Below, in pieces: positions 37,693 through 50,851 of a DNA stretch of 64,000 bases. The notes beneath the pieces are model-generated. The model did no database searches and was not told the origin of the DNA. It saw only the letters and a program-made list of their open reading frames with translations. Source of the stretch: Ichthyophthirius multifiliis (taxonomy: Eukaryota; Ciliophora; Oligohymenophorea; Hymenostomatida); NCBI RefSeq assembly GCF_000220395.1, contig NW_004085916.1, forward strand, positions 62,001 through 126,000, read 5' to 3'. The position numbers were made by a program, and so were the translations under genes. The stretch's first letter is position 1, and each line of letters begins with the position of its first letter.

Positions 37693-38703
37693 TCATTTTT
37701 TTTTTTTTTGTTTAAGAGATAAAATTTTATTCTCATTATTTTTCTCTTCATTTTTTGAAACTTTTTTCTTATTTCCTTATAAAATTTCATTAATTTGATT
37801 TTACTTAAATTATGGAAGTTCTGCTGCAAAAACAATTTGTTAAGCCCATCCTGGATAATTATCCCATAGACATCTAAAAAATTCATTAATATTTTCATAT
37901 TTATCATTATTCCCTTTCTTTTTATAAACATTTTTATATATTTAAAAAACATGGGTATCAACTGGTATAACATTAAAATCATCTAAACTAAATAAAGAAA
38001 TGCAATCAGCAACTTTTTTTCCTATGCCATGAAATTAAATAAGTTTTTATTATTTATCTTTATCTCCTCTTAGCCCAAATAAATATTCTTCTCCTCCTTT
38101 TTCTTCTAATAATTCTATAGTTTTTACTATATATTTTGCTCTATATCCTAATCCAAGCTCTCTAAGAGTATTTTCATTTGCTTTTTTTAATTAATATAGA
38201 TTTGGAAAACTAAAATATTTCTCATTTTGGGGATTTTCAAATGTTATTTCTTATCCAAAATTTTCCCTTAATCTTTTTAAAATTGATGTTATTCTTGGAA
38301 TATTATTATTTTACGAACATAAAAAACTTATTAAACATTCAAAAGGGTTTTACCTGAGGATTCTTATACCTTTTAAACCTTTTATTTAATAACAGCTTTT
38401 AAAGTATGAATCGTTTTCACACCATTTTTCACATAATTTTTCCAAATCTATATTCAAATTTAAATAGTCTGCTAATAATTCATCTATTTTATCATTTTTG
38501 GGATATTCTTAAAATAATATTTAGTCATCTTAATTTACTTTAAAATCTATTATATTATTTCCTAATATTCCTCGATATTCTATTGAGTTTGAAATGTCTT
38601 TTCTAAACCAATTAAAGGCTTGACCATTTATTAATGTGTTTTTTAAGTTAAATTATTATTATGTAATTGGATTTTTAGTTAATGGACATATTAAAGTTTT
38701 CAT
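37693..38703 (-). CDS. OGG1: 8-oxoguanine DNA glycosylase/AP lyase (OGG1 family)
   Basis: OGG1 removes 8-oxoguanine opposite C in base-excision repair, in nucleus or mitochondria. A single intronless frame (ATG 38703-38701, TGA 37695-37693) gives 336 residues, near the family's usual 310-350. Visible motifs: LKNTLINGQAFNWF (N-terminal domain, compare the SGQSFRW element), GIRILRQNPFECLISFLCSQ and NNNIPRITSILKRLRENFG (helical domain), LRELGLGYRAKYI, then the HhH-GPD signature HGIGKKVADCISLFSL with catalytic Lys230, and NVIPVDTHVFQI with the essential Asp249. WDNYPGWAQQIVFAAEL follows and the tail is basic. All key residues are present, so the enzyme is predicted active. Confidence 0.95.
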
Positions 38704-39398
38704 ACTTTTATATATATATCTTATTTATAAAATTATATCTATTATTTTTTTAAATAAATTAGTTTTATATATTAAACAACAGTTTATTTATTGTTTTCTT
38801 AATCAGATAAAATAATTTAAAAAATGTTAGCATTATTATTTATTATTTTTTAATAATATTTTAATAATAAACCAAATGAAAAAAAATATATTATATAAAA
38901 GATGAACGTAATAAACTTGCTAGTTTTTTAATATTTTTAAAAATCAACAATAATATTCACACATGTACAAAGGTTAACATAATTAATTGTCTAAACTAAC
39001 AAAAATATCATTTTTTTGGAAATAAATAGAAGAATATCCTTATCTTATAAAAATGAATTAAATATAATATATAATTTATTTTTTAAAAAAAAACTTTTAA
39101 AGATTTTTAAAAAGCTAAATATTTTGTTCTTATTAATTAAAATAATTTTTATTTTCAATAAAACATCTTCCTAAAAATACATAACATAACAAAATTCTCC
39201 ATTTAAAGGTTTAATTCACCTTATGTAAATTATTAAACATAATATTTGATTTCTTTTACTAATAATATCTAATAAATAAATAAAAATTATGAAATATATA
39301 TAAAATAAATTTACAAATCCTTTTATTTAATGGCATAGTTAATCTTTAACGAAAAAACAATATGTTATTCTTTAAAGACATTACTAAATGAAGATTAC
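38704..39398. other. AT-rich spacer
   Basis: No gene is seen between OGG1 (its 5' side) and the 3' end of the LRR gene. It should include the OGG1 promoter. No recognisable motif. Confidence 0.45.
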
Positions 39399-42300
39399 TC
39401 AAAAAATTTAACCTAAATTCTAAATATTAGACGAATAAAAAAGCAACAAAGGCTGATAAAATAAAATGCAAAATTCTGATTAATATATTCCTACATTAAA
39501 GTTTTGAATTTATGCTAAATATTAATTGTTCTCATTTAAATTTTCTGCTGAAATTTATTTTATTTTTTATTGAAAAATAATTAATTCTTAAAAGTTTATA
39601 CTTTTGGCTAATTTTATTAACTAAAAGTTGAACTTTTATAATAAATTATATACTAAAAAATGTTCTTCTTAATTTTAATATACATGTTCAATTAAATTTA
39701 AAGAGTTAAAATTTTAATTTATTTTTTATATATAAAAAGTATTTTCTTTCCATTAAATATATAATTTAATTAAATTTAAAATTATTTCACTATCTTAATC
39801 ATATATATCATTCAAATGTATTAGATTTTGGCAAATATAAATATTGCTTTAATCATCACTAATATTAAAAAAGATATTTTAATAATTTTCATTACTTTTA
39901 ATAAATTTTTATTATTTTTTTTGTAAAAAGTTTAAAATTTTATTATCTGTAAAATTTGAAAAAAATGAATTATCATTATCATTAATATTATTGTTAATGT
40001 TTTCTTCATCTTAAAAAATTGAAATTTTGTTATTATTATTAATATGGTTTATTTAACTAAATTTTAATTATAACTAATTATTATTATTATTATTAATATT
40101 TATAATTCTGCTTTTTTATTCATTACATATTTAATTATCTTCATCATTTTTATTACAATTAATTTTTTTTTCATTATATTTTATTTTATTTACTGCTTAA
40201 TTACATTTTGAACCTATTATTTTTATATTATCATTATTATTTATTTTTTAATTAATGTAATAATTTTTATTTTGTAATTCTAATGATTTACATCTGCTTT
40301 CTTACCTTAAATTTATTTTTTATTTATTAAATTCGTCTATATCATCACTCTAAGTATTATTTTTTAAAATACTTTATTAATCGTAAATAAATTTAATCAC
40401 TATATTGTAAAATTAAGAAAAATTAGTTAAAGTTTATAGTTTTTATTGATAAATGAAATCTTCTATGTTTTAAATACTATATTAGAATTCTTATAAGTTG
40501 AAAACTTCATTAATCATATTAGTTAAGTATTTAGATTATATTTTATGTTCTATATTGTTATTTTTATTATTATTATAGTTTTTGACATATTAATTAAATA
40601 TTTTTAAACATTAAATTTTTAAATCTTATTATTAGTTTTCTTCTATATTTATTTTCAAATTTAGACTCTTACTATTTTATGCACTATTATGGTAATTTAT
40701 ATTATTTTTAACTTCATTTTTTTAAATAAAATTTTAATTTTTTAATATTATATCATTTTCTTTTTATAATTATGGTTAAATCTAGTTATTCATAATATAT
40801 ATTTACTATGTTTATTATTCCTCTAAATTTTTATCTCTCAAAGTTTATGACTATGATTAATATGGCTAGAAAGTTTCGTAATTTGAGTTCAATAATTACT
40901 AAGCTTTTATAAAATATTTATTTTCATAAACATTATTTGAGTATTTTATTTAAAATTATTTTATAATAAATTAATTCATTAGTAATAAAAGACTATTATC
41001 TTTTTCAATTATTAAATTAAAATTGGAATTTCTTAAATAATTTTCTAATAAAGATAAATTTTGTTTACAAGTATATTATAAGTCGTTTAAAATTTTATTA
41101 AAAATTATTTCTTCATTTTCATTTATTTCATTGTCATTTTACATAGAAAAATTTAATTTATTATTAAAAATTATATCTTCATTTTCATTTATTTCATTGT
41201 CATTTTACATAGAAAAATCCAATTTATTATTAAAAGCCATTTAATTAGAGTTTGATAAGAATATTTTAATTTTTTAACAATTAAATTCGTTTTCTGAAAT
41301 AGGATTATTAGAATAAAATATATCCTTTAAATTTATCAGTTTTTAAATATGCAAAATAAAAAAATCGATATTTGAAATCAAATTGTATTCTAAATTCAAA
41401 TAATTTAGGTTAATTAAATTTTCAGAAACAAAAGAAATGTCACAAATATTATTATAAGAAATATTTAGATAAGAAATTTAATTTTTTTTATTTATTTTTA
41501 AACTACTTATTTAATTATGAGAACAATTTATTATTTATAAATTCTCGTTTTATAAATAAACTAATCCTTTTAATTTATTTTAACTAATATTTATTTCTTT
41601 AAGATTATTTAAAGAACTTATTTCGATTTATTATATTTAATTTTATTAAAGATTTAACTTTTGGATTTTGTTTACGAATTAATTATTTGAAAAAATAAAA
41701 GAAGTAATTTTATTCTCGGATAAATCTAAATTCTCAATATAAAGCATCTAATTCTAAAAATCTATTTCTTTTATATTATTTTATTGTGCTTCTAAAATCA
41801 TTAAATTATTGTTTCCTTTAAAAAATTCTAAGAATTCCTTTCCTTTAAAATTATTATGCCTTAAATTTAATACTGTTAATTATTTAAATTTTTTAAATAT
41901 ATTCAATTAATAATCTCCAATTAAATTAAAACTTAAATTTAATTCTTCTAAATTATTGCATTCTTATGTTAATCCTTCTATATTAATTAATCTGTTATGA
42001 CTTAAATTAAGTTTTTTTATATTTCTTCCAGTTATATTTGTTAGAAATACAAACTTATTAAAACTCAAATCTATTTCAAGTACATTTTCTGAAAACTATA
42101 GATTAAATTTATTTAAATTATTATTTCTATAATCTAGTATTAATTCCGAAGAGTTTGTATCTTTTAAATAAGGAAAAATTTCAAGATCTTTTTTTGAAAA
42201 ATATATTTTTAATTTTACTATTTTTATTACTTTTTTTTGAAAAATCATACTTTTATTATATTTTATTAATATTATTCAATTCTTATTACTATTTTGTATT

Positions 42301-42435
42301 GGTTTTTTTAGTGCTTGAAAAAGAACTTTATTATTAAAAAAAAGAATTATTTTATTCTGAATGGTATTCTTCTTATTAATCATCTTCTTCATTTGAACTT
42401 AATGATAATTTATCGTTAAATAAGTTAATACTCAT
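39399..42435 (-). CDS. Large leucine-rich-repeat protein with Asn-rich C-terminal two-thirds
   Basis: ATG at 42435-42433 and TGA at 39401-39399 with one intron (42188-42230) give exactly 997 residues. After an acidic/Gln-rich leader, LRRs run over about residues 90-400: VLEIDLSFNKFVFLTNI, IKKLNLSHNRLINIEGL, LEELNLSFNLIGDYQLNIFK, LTVLNLRHNNFKGKEF, IENLDLSENKITSFIF, YLNISYNNICDISFVSENL and LNYLNLEYNLISNIDFF. A 22-residue tandem duplication follows (FSMQNDNEINENE twice). The remainder is Asn/Lys/Gln-rich with coiled-coil segments. An adaptor role is likely, possibly at cilia or centrosomes, but no ortholog is claimed. The last 25 residues are more hydrophobic than the rest, so the extreme 3' end may differ. 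Confidence 0.82.
41111..41230 (-). repeat. In-frame 66-nt tandem duplication within the LRR gene
   Basis: The plus-strand element CTTCATTTTCATTTATTTCA followed by TTGTCATTTTACATAGAAAA occurs at 41111 and again at 41177, a period of 66 nt (22 codons). The copies encode near-identical acidic segments, so the duplication keeps the reading frame. Confidence 0.9.
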
Positions 42436-43599
42436 TTCTTTGAATTTTGTTTATTTATATTAATAATTTATTATTATTATTTAATTGATTTAAATTTATT
42501 TTCATTCAAAAATTTTAATTTACTAAATTTGTATTTTTTATTATTATTATAAATAATTACTTTTTTAAAACAATTTTTTAATGAAATACTATTAATTTTT
42601 TTATAGATTAAGTCATTTTTTATTAATTTTTTTTTAAAATAAATGTTTATTTTACTAAGTTTTTGATAATTATGATAAGCTTAGTTAATCACAATTTGTT
42701 TAAAAAAAAAAAAAAAATTACAATGAAATATAATATTTAAGACAATTAGAATAAATACCGAATATAATTTTCAAAATTTTATTGCTATTAATGAATACTA
42801 AAAGGCGATATTTAAACTATTATTTTTTAAAGTTTTTATTAGCATTTTTAAATTAAATTATACAAAATTTTATTGATTTACAGAATTTTTTTTAGACAAG
42901 AAAAAAAATATACAAAATAATAATTAAAAAATTAAATTTTTTCAACTACATAAAAATTTGTGCTATTAAAATTCATATATCAATATATTATAAATGTTAA
43001 AAGCTTTGAACTAGTTTTATAGTAATTTAAGTAAAAAATATTTAAAAAATAATCTAATATGTAGCAGATTATTTATAAATATAATATGTATTATTAAAAA
43101 ATTATTTATATATATAATAGTATTATTATATTACTTGTATATAGATTTTTTCTGTAATCTATTTTTAAAAATTCGAAAAATAGGAAATTATTTATTCTAT
43201 TTACTCTTTTTTGTTGATTAAAGTTTATAAAAAAATTCTATAAAAAATATACAATTTATAAACAAGGATATATTTAGCAATTCAAAAATATAAAAATAAA
43301 CAAAATAAATAAAGTGTATGTTAAATATTTTAATAACATTTTTATTTGTTTTAATTAATGTAAGAATATATTTTTAAGTTAATTAAATATATTAATATTT
43401 TTTCTATGAATTTCAATAATTTATATTGATTTTTATTTAAAGGTTTTATTATTATTTTTATTTTATATTAAAAAAATAATTAGATTTTATTTGTTTTTAT
43501 TAATTAATAATTATAGAATTATATGGTTTTGTTTTTTAAACAATTTCTTTTTTATACATATACTTTTTATTAAAAATTAAATAAAAAAAAATCTTAAAT
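42436..43599. other. Divergent AT-rich spacer
   Basis: Between the LRR gene (minus) and the EF-hand gene (plus). Includes an A15 run near 42703 and A/T simple sequence. No gene is seen; both promoters must lie here. Confidence 0.45.
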
Positions 43600-44600
43600 A
43601 TGAACCAAGTAATAATAATAAAAGTTAATCAAAATAAATAAAAAAATATTTAGTAATTTACAGAATAAGATATTATTGATTTAATAAACACAAGAAGTTT
43701 AATATAAAAATATATATAAATCATATATTTATATTAATACTCTTGAAATTTATATATTTTTTACTGATTTATATATAAAGATTTATAAAAGCCCTCTTAT
43801 GAAGAATTGTTATAAGAAAAAAAATAAAGAATAAAAGATTTTAAAGAAAATAATAAAAAGTTGAAAGAAAGTGAAATAAGAAAATGGTTGATAAAAAGAG
43901 ATTTAAAAAAATATATTGATTTTGATGATAAAGAACGCTTCAAATTAAAATAATATTTTAAATCTTTGGATGGAGATGGTTCTGGTAATAATTATTATTT
44001 TTAAAGTTTATAAAATTATAATTAAAAAAGGTAGTATTGGATTAAAAGAATTGGAAGATCCCTTGATTTCTTTAGGTATTGCTGAATCTAAAGAAGAAGT
44101 AAAAAAAATAATAGACTAAGTAGATAAAGATCATTCTAATGAAATCGAATTTCAAGAGTTTTTAGATATAATAAAATCATAAAAAGGAAATGGCAGATAA
44201 ACAAAAAATAATGCAATTATAAAATTTTTTAAAGGTTTTTTTATTTTTTATTAAACTTTTTATGTGATTAATTATGCCTTCTAGATATGATCAATGATTC
44301 TTTAGGGGAAAAAACAATTTAAACTGCAAATTTACCTTTTTAATTAATTATTTCTACAATCAGAAGAAAAAAGCTATTAGGTTTTTTTCAATTCATATTT
44401 TATTTTATCAAAAAAAAGATGCAATAATGAGTGATGATATTTAAAAAAAAATAGAAGGTGAAAAAATAATGACTGTAAAATTTAAAATTAATTTTTATAA
44501 TTTTATATTTATTTATTTAGGCCTATGGAAAATTAGTTTAAGTAAATAATTAATAAAAAAGTATAAAAAACAATAGACTTAAAAATATTTAAATAGCTGA
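43600..44600 (+). CDS. EF-hand calcium-binding protein
   Basis: ATG at 43600; TGA at 44598-44600; introns 43697-43780, 43985-44030, 44235-44284, 44381-44418, 44475-44520 and a very short one at about 44536-44561, leaving about 235 residues. A charged helix (YEELLQEKKQRIKDFKEN) precedes two EF-hands: FKSLDGDGSGSIGLKELEDP (loop DGDGSGSIGLKE, split by intron 2) and IIDQVDKDHSNEIEFQEFLD (loop DKDHSNEIEFQE). Both loops have acidic or polar ligands at positions 1, 3, 5 and 12 and should bind Ca2+. The IGLKELEDPLISLGI phrase is typical of a protist EF-hand family. The C-terminal part (NLPFQLIISTIRRKKLL) is likely a helical regulatory tail. The final exon join is the weakest. Confidence 0.82.
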
Positions 44601-44857
44601 TTATGTATTTTTAATTTAAACAAAAAAATATTATCCTTTATTGGAATTATATATAATTTATTTTTATATATTTCTAACTAATTTTAATTTTAATATTTAA
44701 AATGTAAAATATTACTAAATTGAATAAATAATATAATTTAAATTCTAAAGTTTTTTTTTTAGTTTTAATTATAAAAAAATTATTTTTATCGTATATGTTA
44801 AAAATAAAAAAATGACAAAATAATATTATATTTTATTTTTAATTTAAATAAAAATCA

Positions 44858-45595
44858 TCATTCTACGTCCATATCATTTGCATTTTAATTCTCTTTATCA
44901 AATTATTAATTATTATCCTCTTAATTTTCATAATATTCTTCATTATCTTCTTCATCATCTTCATCTTCATCTTCATCTTCATCTTCATCATCATTTTAAT
45001 CATTGTTTAGATTTTTTTTAATTAATTAATTATTATCATCAATATCTTTAGCAGTAATCATAGAATCAAAGTCAAATCCAGTATTAACCTCTCCTTCCCC
45101 AAAAAGTATATTTGCCAATGGATTTATTTAGTTTTCGTCTTCAGGATCTGGATTAAGAGAAGAACATTTGGAAAAAGCTTAAAATCCATTTTATAAAAAT
45201 GGAAAAATATTTTTTTCTTCAAAAGAAAAATTTAATTGAAAATCCCCTTAAATATTTACTAATTAATTTTTTTGATTTATTAAAAATTAAAAATATTAAT
45301 TTTCTTCGTTTTCATCAACTTCTTCATCTTCCTCTATGTTGTAATCTTAATTATTATCGTGCAAATAACACACTAATAAAGAATCTTATATTCCATGCGA
45401 AATTACTGTTTAATAATCTAATTAAAATATATATCCATCTTAGTTAGTAAATATTACACGCTAAGCCGTTATATATAATTATCCAGGATTAAAGTTTATT
45501 CCTTTTTCAGTTTTATTACTTATTAAATATAAATGTATGTTTTCTCCTTTAAAATGGACTTATTCGTCATTATTTAATATTTGTTAATCAATCAT
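44858..45595 (-). CDS. pICln / CLNS1A-like methylosome subunit
   Basis: pICln binds Sm proteins in the PRMT5 methylosome and chaperones snRNP assembly in the cytosol. An intronless frame (ATG 45595-45593, TGA 44860-44858) gives 245 residues. The PH-like fold shows LYLISNKTEKGINFNPGQLY then ITAQRVIFTN, IFQLDYQTVISHGIQD and VCYLHDNN. The following acidic loop is EDEEVDENEEN. Next comes SKCSSLNPDPEDENQ, matching the family's L-x-P-D segment, then GFDFDSMITA. The C-terminus is an Asp/Glu run (DEDEDEDEDED) as in other pICln proteins. Length is close to the family's usual 210-240. A short intron inside the loop region cannot be excluded. Confidence 0.85.
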
Positions 45596-48130
45596 TTATT
45601 TAATTAATGTTTATTTTGTATTTATTTTTTTAATAAATATTATTTAAGATTTTTTAGACACAAACTATTTTTTTATAATTTTATATGCAAATTTATATTA
45701 TTTTATTTTAAAAACAATATTTAAAAACATCATCAATTTATAATTAAAATTTATTATATTTATAATAAAAAAATATATAAAATATTAATTGTTTAGTAAA
45801 ATTAAATTAAAATATTCTATATAAGATAAAATAAATTAACTTTTCTATAAAAAGTAAAAATAATGTTATACCTTAAAACAAATTCAGAAAATAATTCTAA
45901 TAATATTATATATTAATATATAAATATATATTAATATATATATAAATATATATTTATATATATCTTAATTATAATTCATATTTATATATATTAATGAAAA
46001 TAATAATTTATTTATTTATAATAGTTTTAAATTAGATTCTTTAAAAGTCTTTTTATTTGCTTGTAAACATATTTATTTTTATTTATATTAAAATTTTTAA
46101 TTTTGTATTTACTCATTATTAAATTTTACACGGATGACAATTTTTTTTTAGAATAAAAAAGAAAAATAAGTAAAATAGTCATATTATTAAAAATATATTA
46201 TTTTTAATGATAGTTTAAATAAATAAAAAATATGATTATTAAATACCTATTAATTTTAATATAATTAATTTTTTAAAAACAAGAATTTAAATTTTTTTTT
46301 AGTCTTCAATCCGAATTAGAAAACACATATATATAATATATTTTATAGACACTAATTGATATATAAATAATTTCCATAAATTCTATCTATAAAATATGAA
46401 TAATTTAAGAGAGCATTAACATTTTCTTTATTTAATTATTTGAAATAAATTAAAAATGTTTATGTAATTTATAAATTATCCCCTAAATTTATTAATTTTT
46501 TTAGATAGTAGGGCATTGAATAATGTTTTGAAAACGACTATTTTATCAATTTCTTTTGAAAAGATCTTATGTATAATCTTTTTCAAAAAATTTATATTTA
46601 AAGTATTACTTTTAAAATTTCGAGTATCTAATATACTTAATGATGATAACAACTCTTTATAAAGACAATTTTGTGTCTGCTTTAAAAGCTATTGAGTTAG
46701 TTTGTTATTTATAGGTTATTTGAACTGCTAAATATGATATTATAATAATGGAAGTTAATTTTACAGTAAAAACAATTGCTAATATTATAAATAAACTACT
46801 ATATAATATTTTTCAAAAATATTTATAGATAAAATAGCCTTTATATATGGAACTTATTAGTTTAAATATTAATATAATTTCTTGTAAAACAAAGAAATAA
46901 AATTAAAAATATTACTATAAATATAATAAATTTTATATATAGAAGGCATAATTTAAAATAATATTAAGGAAAAATATATAGTTAATATTTTTTATTTCAA
47001 ATCATATATCTTTAATTTTTTAGCATGGCATAAAATATTAATCTATAATTATAGTTAATAGTTTTTATATCAAAATTAATTTAAAACTTACATAAAATAA
47101 AACTTTAAAACAAATTATCTACATTTTTTATTATCCTTAATAATATTATATATTACAAATTAAAACTTATAAAAATATAAACTTATACTTAAAAAATAAT
47201 TATTTGGTATAAATATTTTATTATAAAATAATTGTTTACATTAAAATATTATATGTTTTCAAATTCTTTTTTTATTTATATAAATTATATCAAAATATTT
47301 TTATGAAAAAAACAAAAAAATCAAAATAGATATAAAAAAATAAATATAATTATTAGTTAAAAAAAATTGCTATAAATAATATTAGATAAAATAAAAAATT
47401 ATAAAATTAATAATACAATATATAAAATAAAAAATATTATAATTTTTTATGTTCATTATAATTATATTTAACAAAAAAACTAAAGGTAAACATATAAAAT
47501 TTTTAGTATATTAAAATCTGAAAAAAATATATTTTGTTATTTATGTTTAATACAATAAAAATATATTTTATTTTAATTTTTTTAATTAATTATTATTTCA
47601 CGTGAAATTAATAAATAAGTAATTAAAGATTTTTTTTTATTTTATATTCATATTTTTAAAAAAGAATAAAAAAAAAATTAAAGTAAAAATAGCAAATAAA
47701 ATATTATATGATAAGGAAAAAATATTTTACAAATAATATATTTATTCGAAAAGAAATAAAAAAAACTTCTATTGAAATATTATATATATGACTCATATAA
47801 ATTAAAAATTAACAAAAATATTCGTATTATATATTAAAAAAAATAGGTTAGCTATATAAACAATTTATATATTAATATATAATTGAATTTTTTTTTTCAA
47901 ATATATAAATAAAGATACAACATTTTATAAAAGAAAATTATTAAAATTAAAATTTATTTTAAAAATCACAATTAAAATGAAATCATTATTAATTATGTAA
48001 AAATAAATTGTTTTTATAATATTGCAAAAAATTTATTAATAATTCAAATTTTTAATAAAATATTTTATTATAAAATAATGCAAAAAGTAACAAAAACACA
48101 AAATGTAATAATTTTAAAAATTCAGCATAT
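45596..48130. other. Long AT-rich intergenic region
   Basis: About 2.5 kb with no supportable gene. Contains (TA)n-rich stretches at 45905-45990, a palindromic TTTCACGTGAAA at 47597-47608 and slightly GC-richer bits near 46500-46760 that show no sustained coding bias. A promoter for pICln must lie at its left end. Confidence 0.5.
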
Positions 48131-48499
48131 TCACTCTTTAATTAATTCTTCTAATTAATTATTTTTTTCAAATATTAATTATTATCTATAAATATCTCTT
48201 TTACCACTACAGAAATACCACATAACACCGAAAAAAACCACATAAACTATAAAGATAACTAAATTAAAAATCATATTTTCATGATATCCTTTTTAATTAT
48301 TTCCTGTGTCACTTGTTGTCCATTTAGTTAATCCCCATAATAGTAAAAGCATTAAAATATAAGTGGAAAAAACTAAGGAAATCAATCCTATTATATCCAA
48401 TATACTAATTTTGTGTTTCATTTCTATTAGATCATCATTTGTGTTTGAAGCTTTAATTTTTGAATCTATCAATTATTAATTTAAGCTTCTAATTTACAT
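48131..48499 (-). CDS. Small two-transmembrane protein
   Basis: ATG at 48499-48497 and TGA at 48133-48131 give 122 residues. The N-terminal 45 residues are hydrophilic (IDSKIKASNTNDDLIEMKHK). Two clear membrane segments follow: LDIIGLISLVFSTYILMLLL and MIFNLVIFIVYVVFFGVMWY, joined by a polar loop (TKWTTSDTGNNQKGYHEN). A charged tail (SGKRDIYRQQLIFEKNNQ) ends the protein. The membrane topology is inferred and the family is not recognised. The frame stays open upstream and joins the frame at 48560-49215, so this may be the C-terminal exon of a longer protein. Confidence 0.72.
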
Positions 48500-48559
48500 T
48501 TTTTTATTTTTTTAATAATTTTTTATTTATTTATTGATTAAGTTTTAATATATTTCTAG

Positions 48560-49215
48560 TGATGGTATTAATAAATTTTTATATTTATTTTTATAAAAAA
48601 AATATTTAATTATAAAATTTTGATAAATTTTATTATTATTTTTTAGTTTAAATTAAATTATAAAAAGTTTAAGAATATGATAATATTTATTATTTGGATA
48701 TAGAGAATTTCTTTAAAAATTATGCAATAAATATAATTTTTGAATGAATTTCTTATTAAATTATAATCTATATTTTTTTAATAAAATCTATTATATACTA
48801 CAAAAATGATATTTAACTAATTTAATATTATGAGCTATTTTAAATTTTAATTATAAAATTTTTAGTTATTAATAATTAGCTTATTGTACCATTATTTATA
48901 AATTTTATTGATAAAATCTTTTATTTAAGTTAAAAAGAAATTTAATAATTTAAATTTCAGATTCATATATATTCTTATTATCCTCAATCACAAAAAAATA
49001 ATTCTCTAGTCTTCGAACATATTCATCTCCATAATCACAAAAAAAAATTAGTTTATGTCAAATAATACAGCCTAAAATATTTTATAATTTATATGATGGA
49101 TTTCTATATTATAATTTATCCACACTTTTTTCACCAAAAGTTTTTTTTTAAAGTCCTTTTAAACCATACCATATTTATTTGATTAGATTTAATTAAAAAA
49201 AAAAATATGACTTAA
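48560..49215 (-). CDS. Coding-like open frame containing one in-frame TGA
   Basis: The minus strand from about 49215 reads WYGLKGLQKKTFGEKSVDKL, then QYRNPSYKLQNILGCII, then TGA (49060-49058), and in the same frame HKLIFFCDYGDEYVRRLENY, then FFVIEDNKNIYESEI and more. The flanks look strongly coding. Either 49027-49068 is a 42-nt GT..AG intron that contains the TGA, or the TGA is decoded. The frame remains open to the two-TM gene at 48499, and both may be one gene. No start codon was fixed and no family is recognised. Confidence 0.45.
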
Positions 49216-50851
49216 GTTTAAATAAAATAACTATGAAAATTATAATAAAATTTTGCTTTTAAATTAATATTTTTTAATTCTTTTTTTTGCTTAAAAAGTA
49301 AAAAGATTTTTTTTTTTAATAAAATTTATTTTAAAATATTTTAAGTTAAATTCACAAACATAAAATCAATTATCTTTTTAAATATTTTTTATTTTATTTT
49401 ATTCATTACTGCACTTTTTTGAGGGTGTAATTTAATTCTTAATTAATGAAAGCTTATATTATATATATATATTAATTAATATTTAATTAAAAATATTAAA
49501 AAACATCTCCTTATTAAAAAAAAATTATGTAACAAAAACGGCATATTTTAAAAATCAACTTTGTAAAATAGAAACATTTAATGATATAAGTAAGTATTAT
49601 ATTTTTATTTTCAAAATCTTGATTTTTAAATATTATGAGCAATAGGTAAGATTAAAAAAGTAATTGTATTTTATTTAACCTTTTTGTGACAAAAGAATTA
49701 TTATTTAAAGAAAATATTTAATTTAAGGTGAAAATCCCACTCATAATATTTTAAATAGGAAGTTAGTAATATAAAAAAGGTAGAAATAATTATTAAATAA
49801 CTCTTATTATTTTGATTAACTAAAAAAATAGATTATAAAATAGAATTCATATATAATTAATCACCAATATATGAAAAAAAAAAAATGTTTAATTGAATTA
49901 TTAATTTATTAATATATTGAATTTTTTAATTATTTACAAATTAATTTTATTTAATTTATTAATTCAATTAAATAGTTATTGCTATCTTAAGTAAATATTA
50001 TTATTTTATATTTTGTTTTATTAATCTTTTATAAATTATATATTATATATATATTTTTTTTTTAATAATAAATTAAACTTTTATATTATTTATTTTAAAA
50101 TTTAAAAGATTTAATTCATAAAAATTAATCTAAAAATATTATAATTAACTTAACTTACATAAACAAACTTAAAAAATTAAATAATTTATTATGATATTTA
50201 TTTATATAGCTAATAATATTTGATATTATGATAAAATAAAAAAAGTTATTGAAAATACTAAAAATAAATATTGATAATTTTTATTTTCTATAAATAAATA
50301 ATTAAAATATATTTAAAACATATTAAATTTTATATTAATACAATTATTTTTATTTTAATGTATATTTCATACTTTTTAATTAATAGAATAAACAAAACAT
50401 AATTAAATTTAATATTTGAAATATTATAATTTTTTTAATAACTCTTTTTTTAAAAAAATATTAAAAATTACTTATATGTATTTTTACAATATTTAAAAAT
50501 TACTATGTTTAAATTAAATATTTTATAAATTTCCTAAAATTTATTGTTACTAATTTAAATATTTGAATTTATATTTTATTTATTATTATTGTTATTCACA
50601 CGTGTCTAAAAATTAAAATAAATTATTTGTTTATAAATTTTATGTTTTTTTTTATATATAAAAAAAAAATATTGTAAAATAATAATCAATTAATCTAAAA
50701 CAAAAATAAATAATATTTGTTTTTTTAATAAATAATTATTAAGTTAACTTATTTAATTAATTATATATAAAATATTATATATCAAATTAAATAAATTTAA
50801 AATTAATTTTTTACAATAAAATAAAGATTTTTTTAGAAAAAAAAAAAAAAA
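49216..50851. other. AT-rich region with a possible short gene
   Basis: On the plus strand an ATG at 49635 (MSN) could splice at 49646-49710 to RKYLIQGENPTHNILNRKLV, then QKRQKQLLNNSYYFDQLKKQ. After about 49850 this turns into A/T noise, so a gene is possible but not shown. The rest is simple sequence, including the promoter side of the cyclophilin gene. Confidence 0.3.

Noticed and set aside
37635-37982. Standard-code minus-strand frame of 115 codons
   Set aside because: It is out of frame inside the OGG1 gene; the OGG1 frame contains the HhH-GPD motif and catalytic residues.
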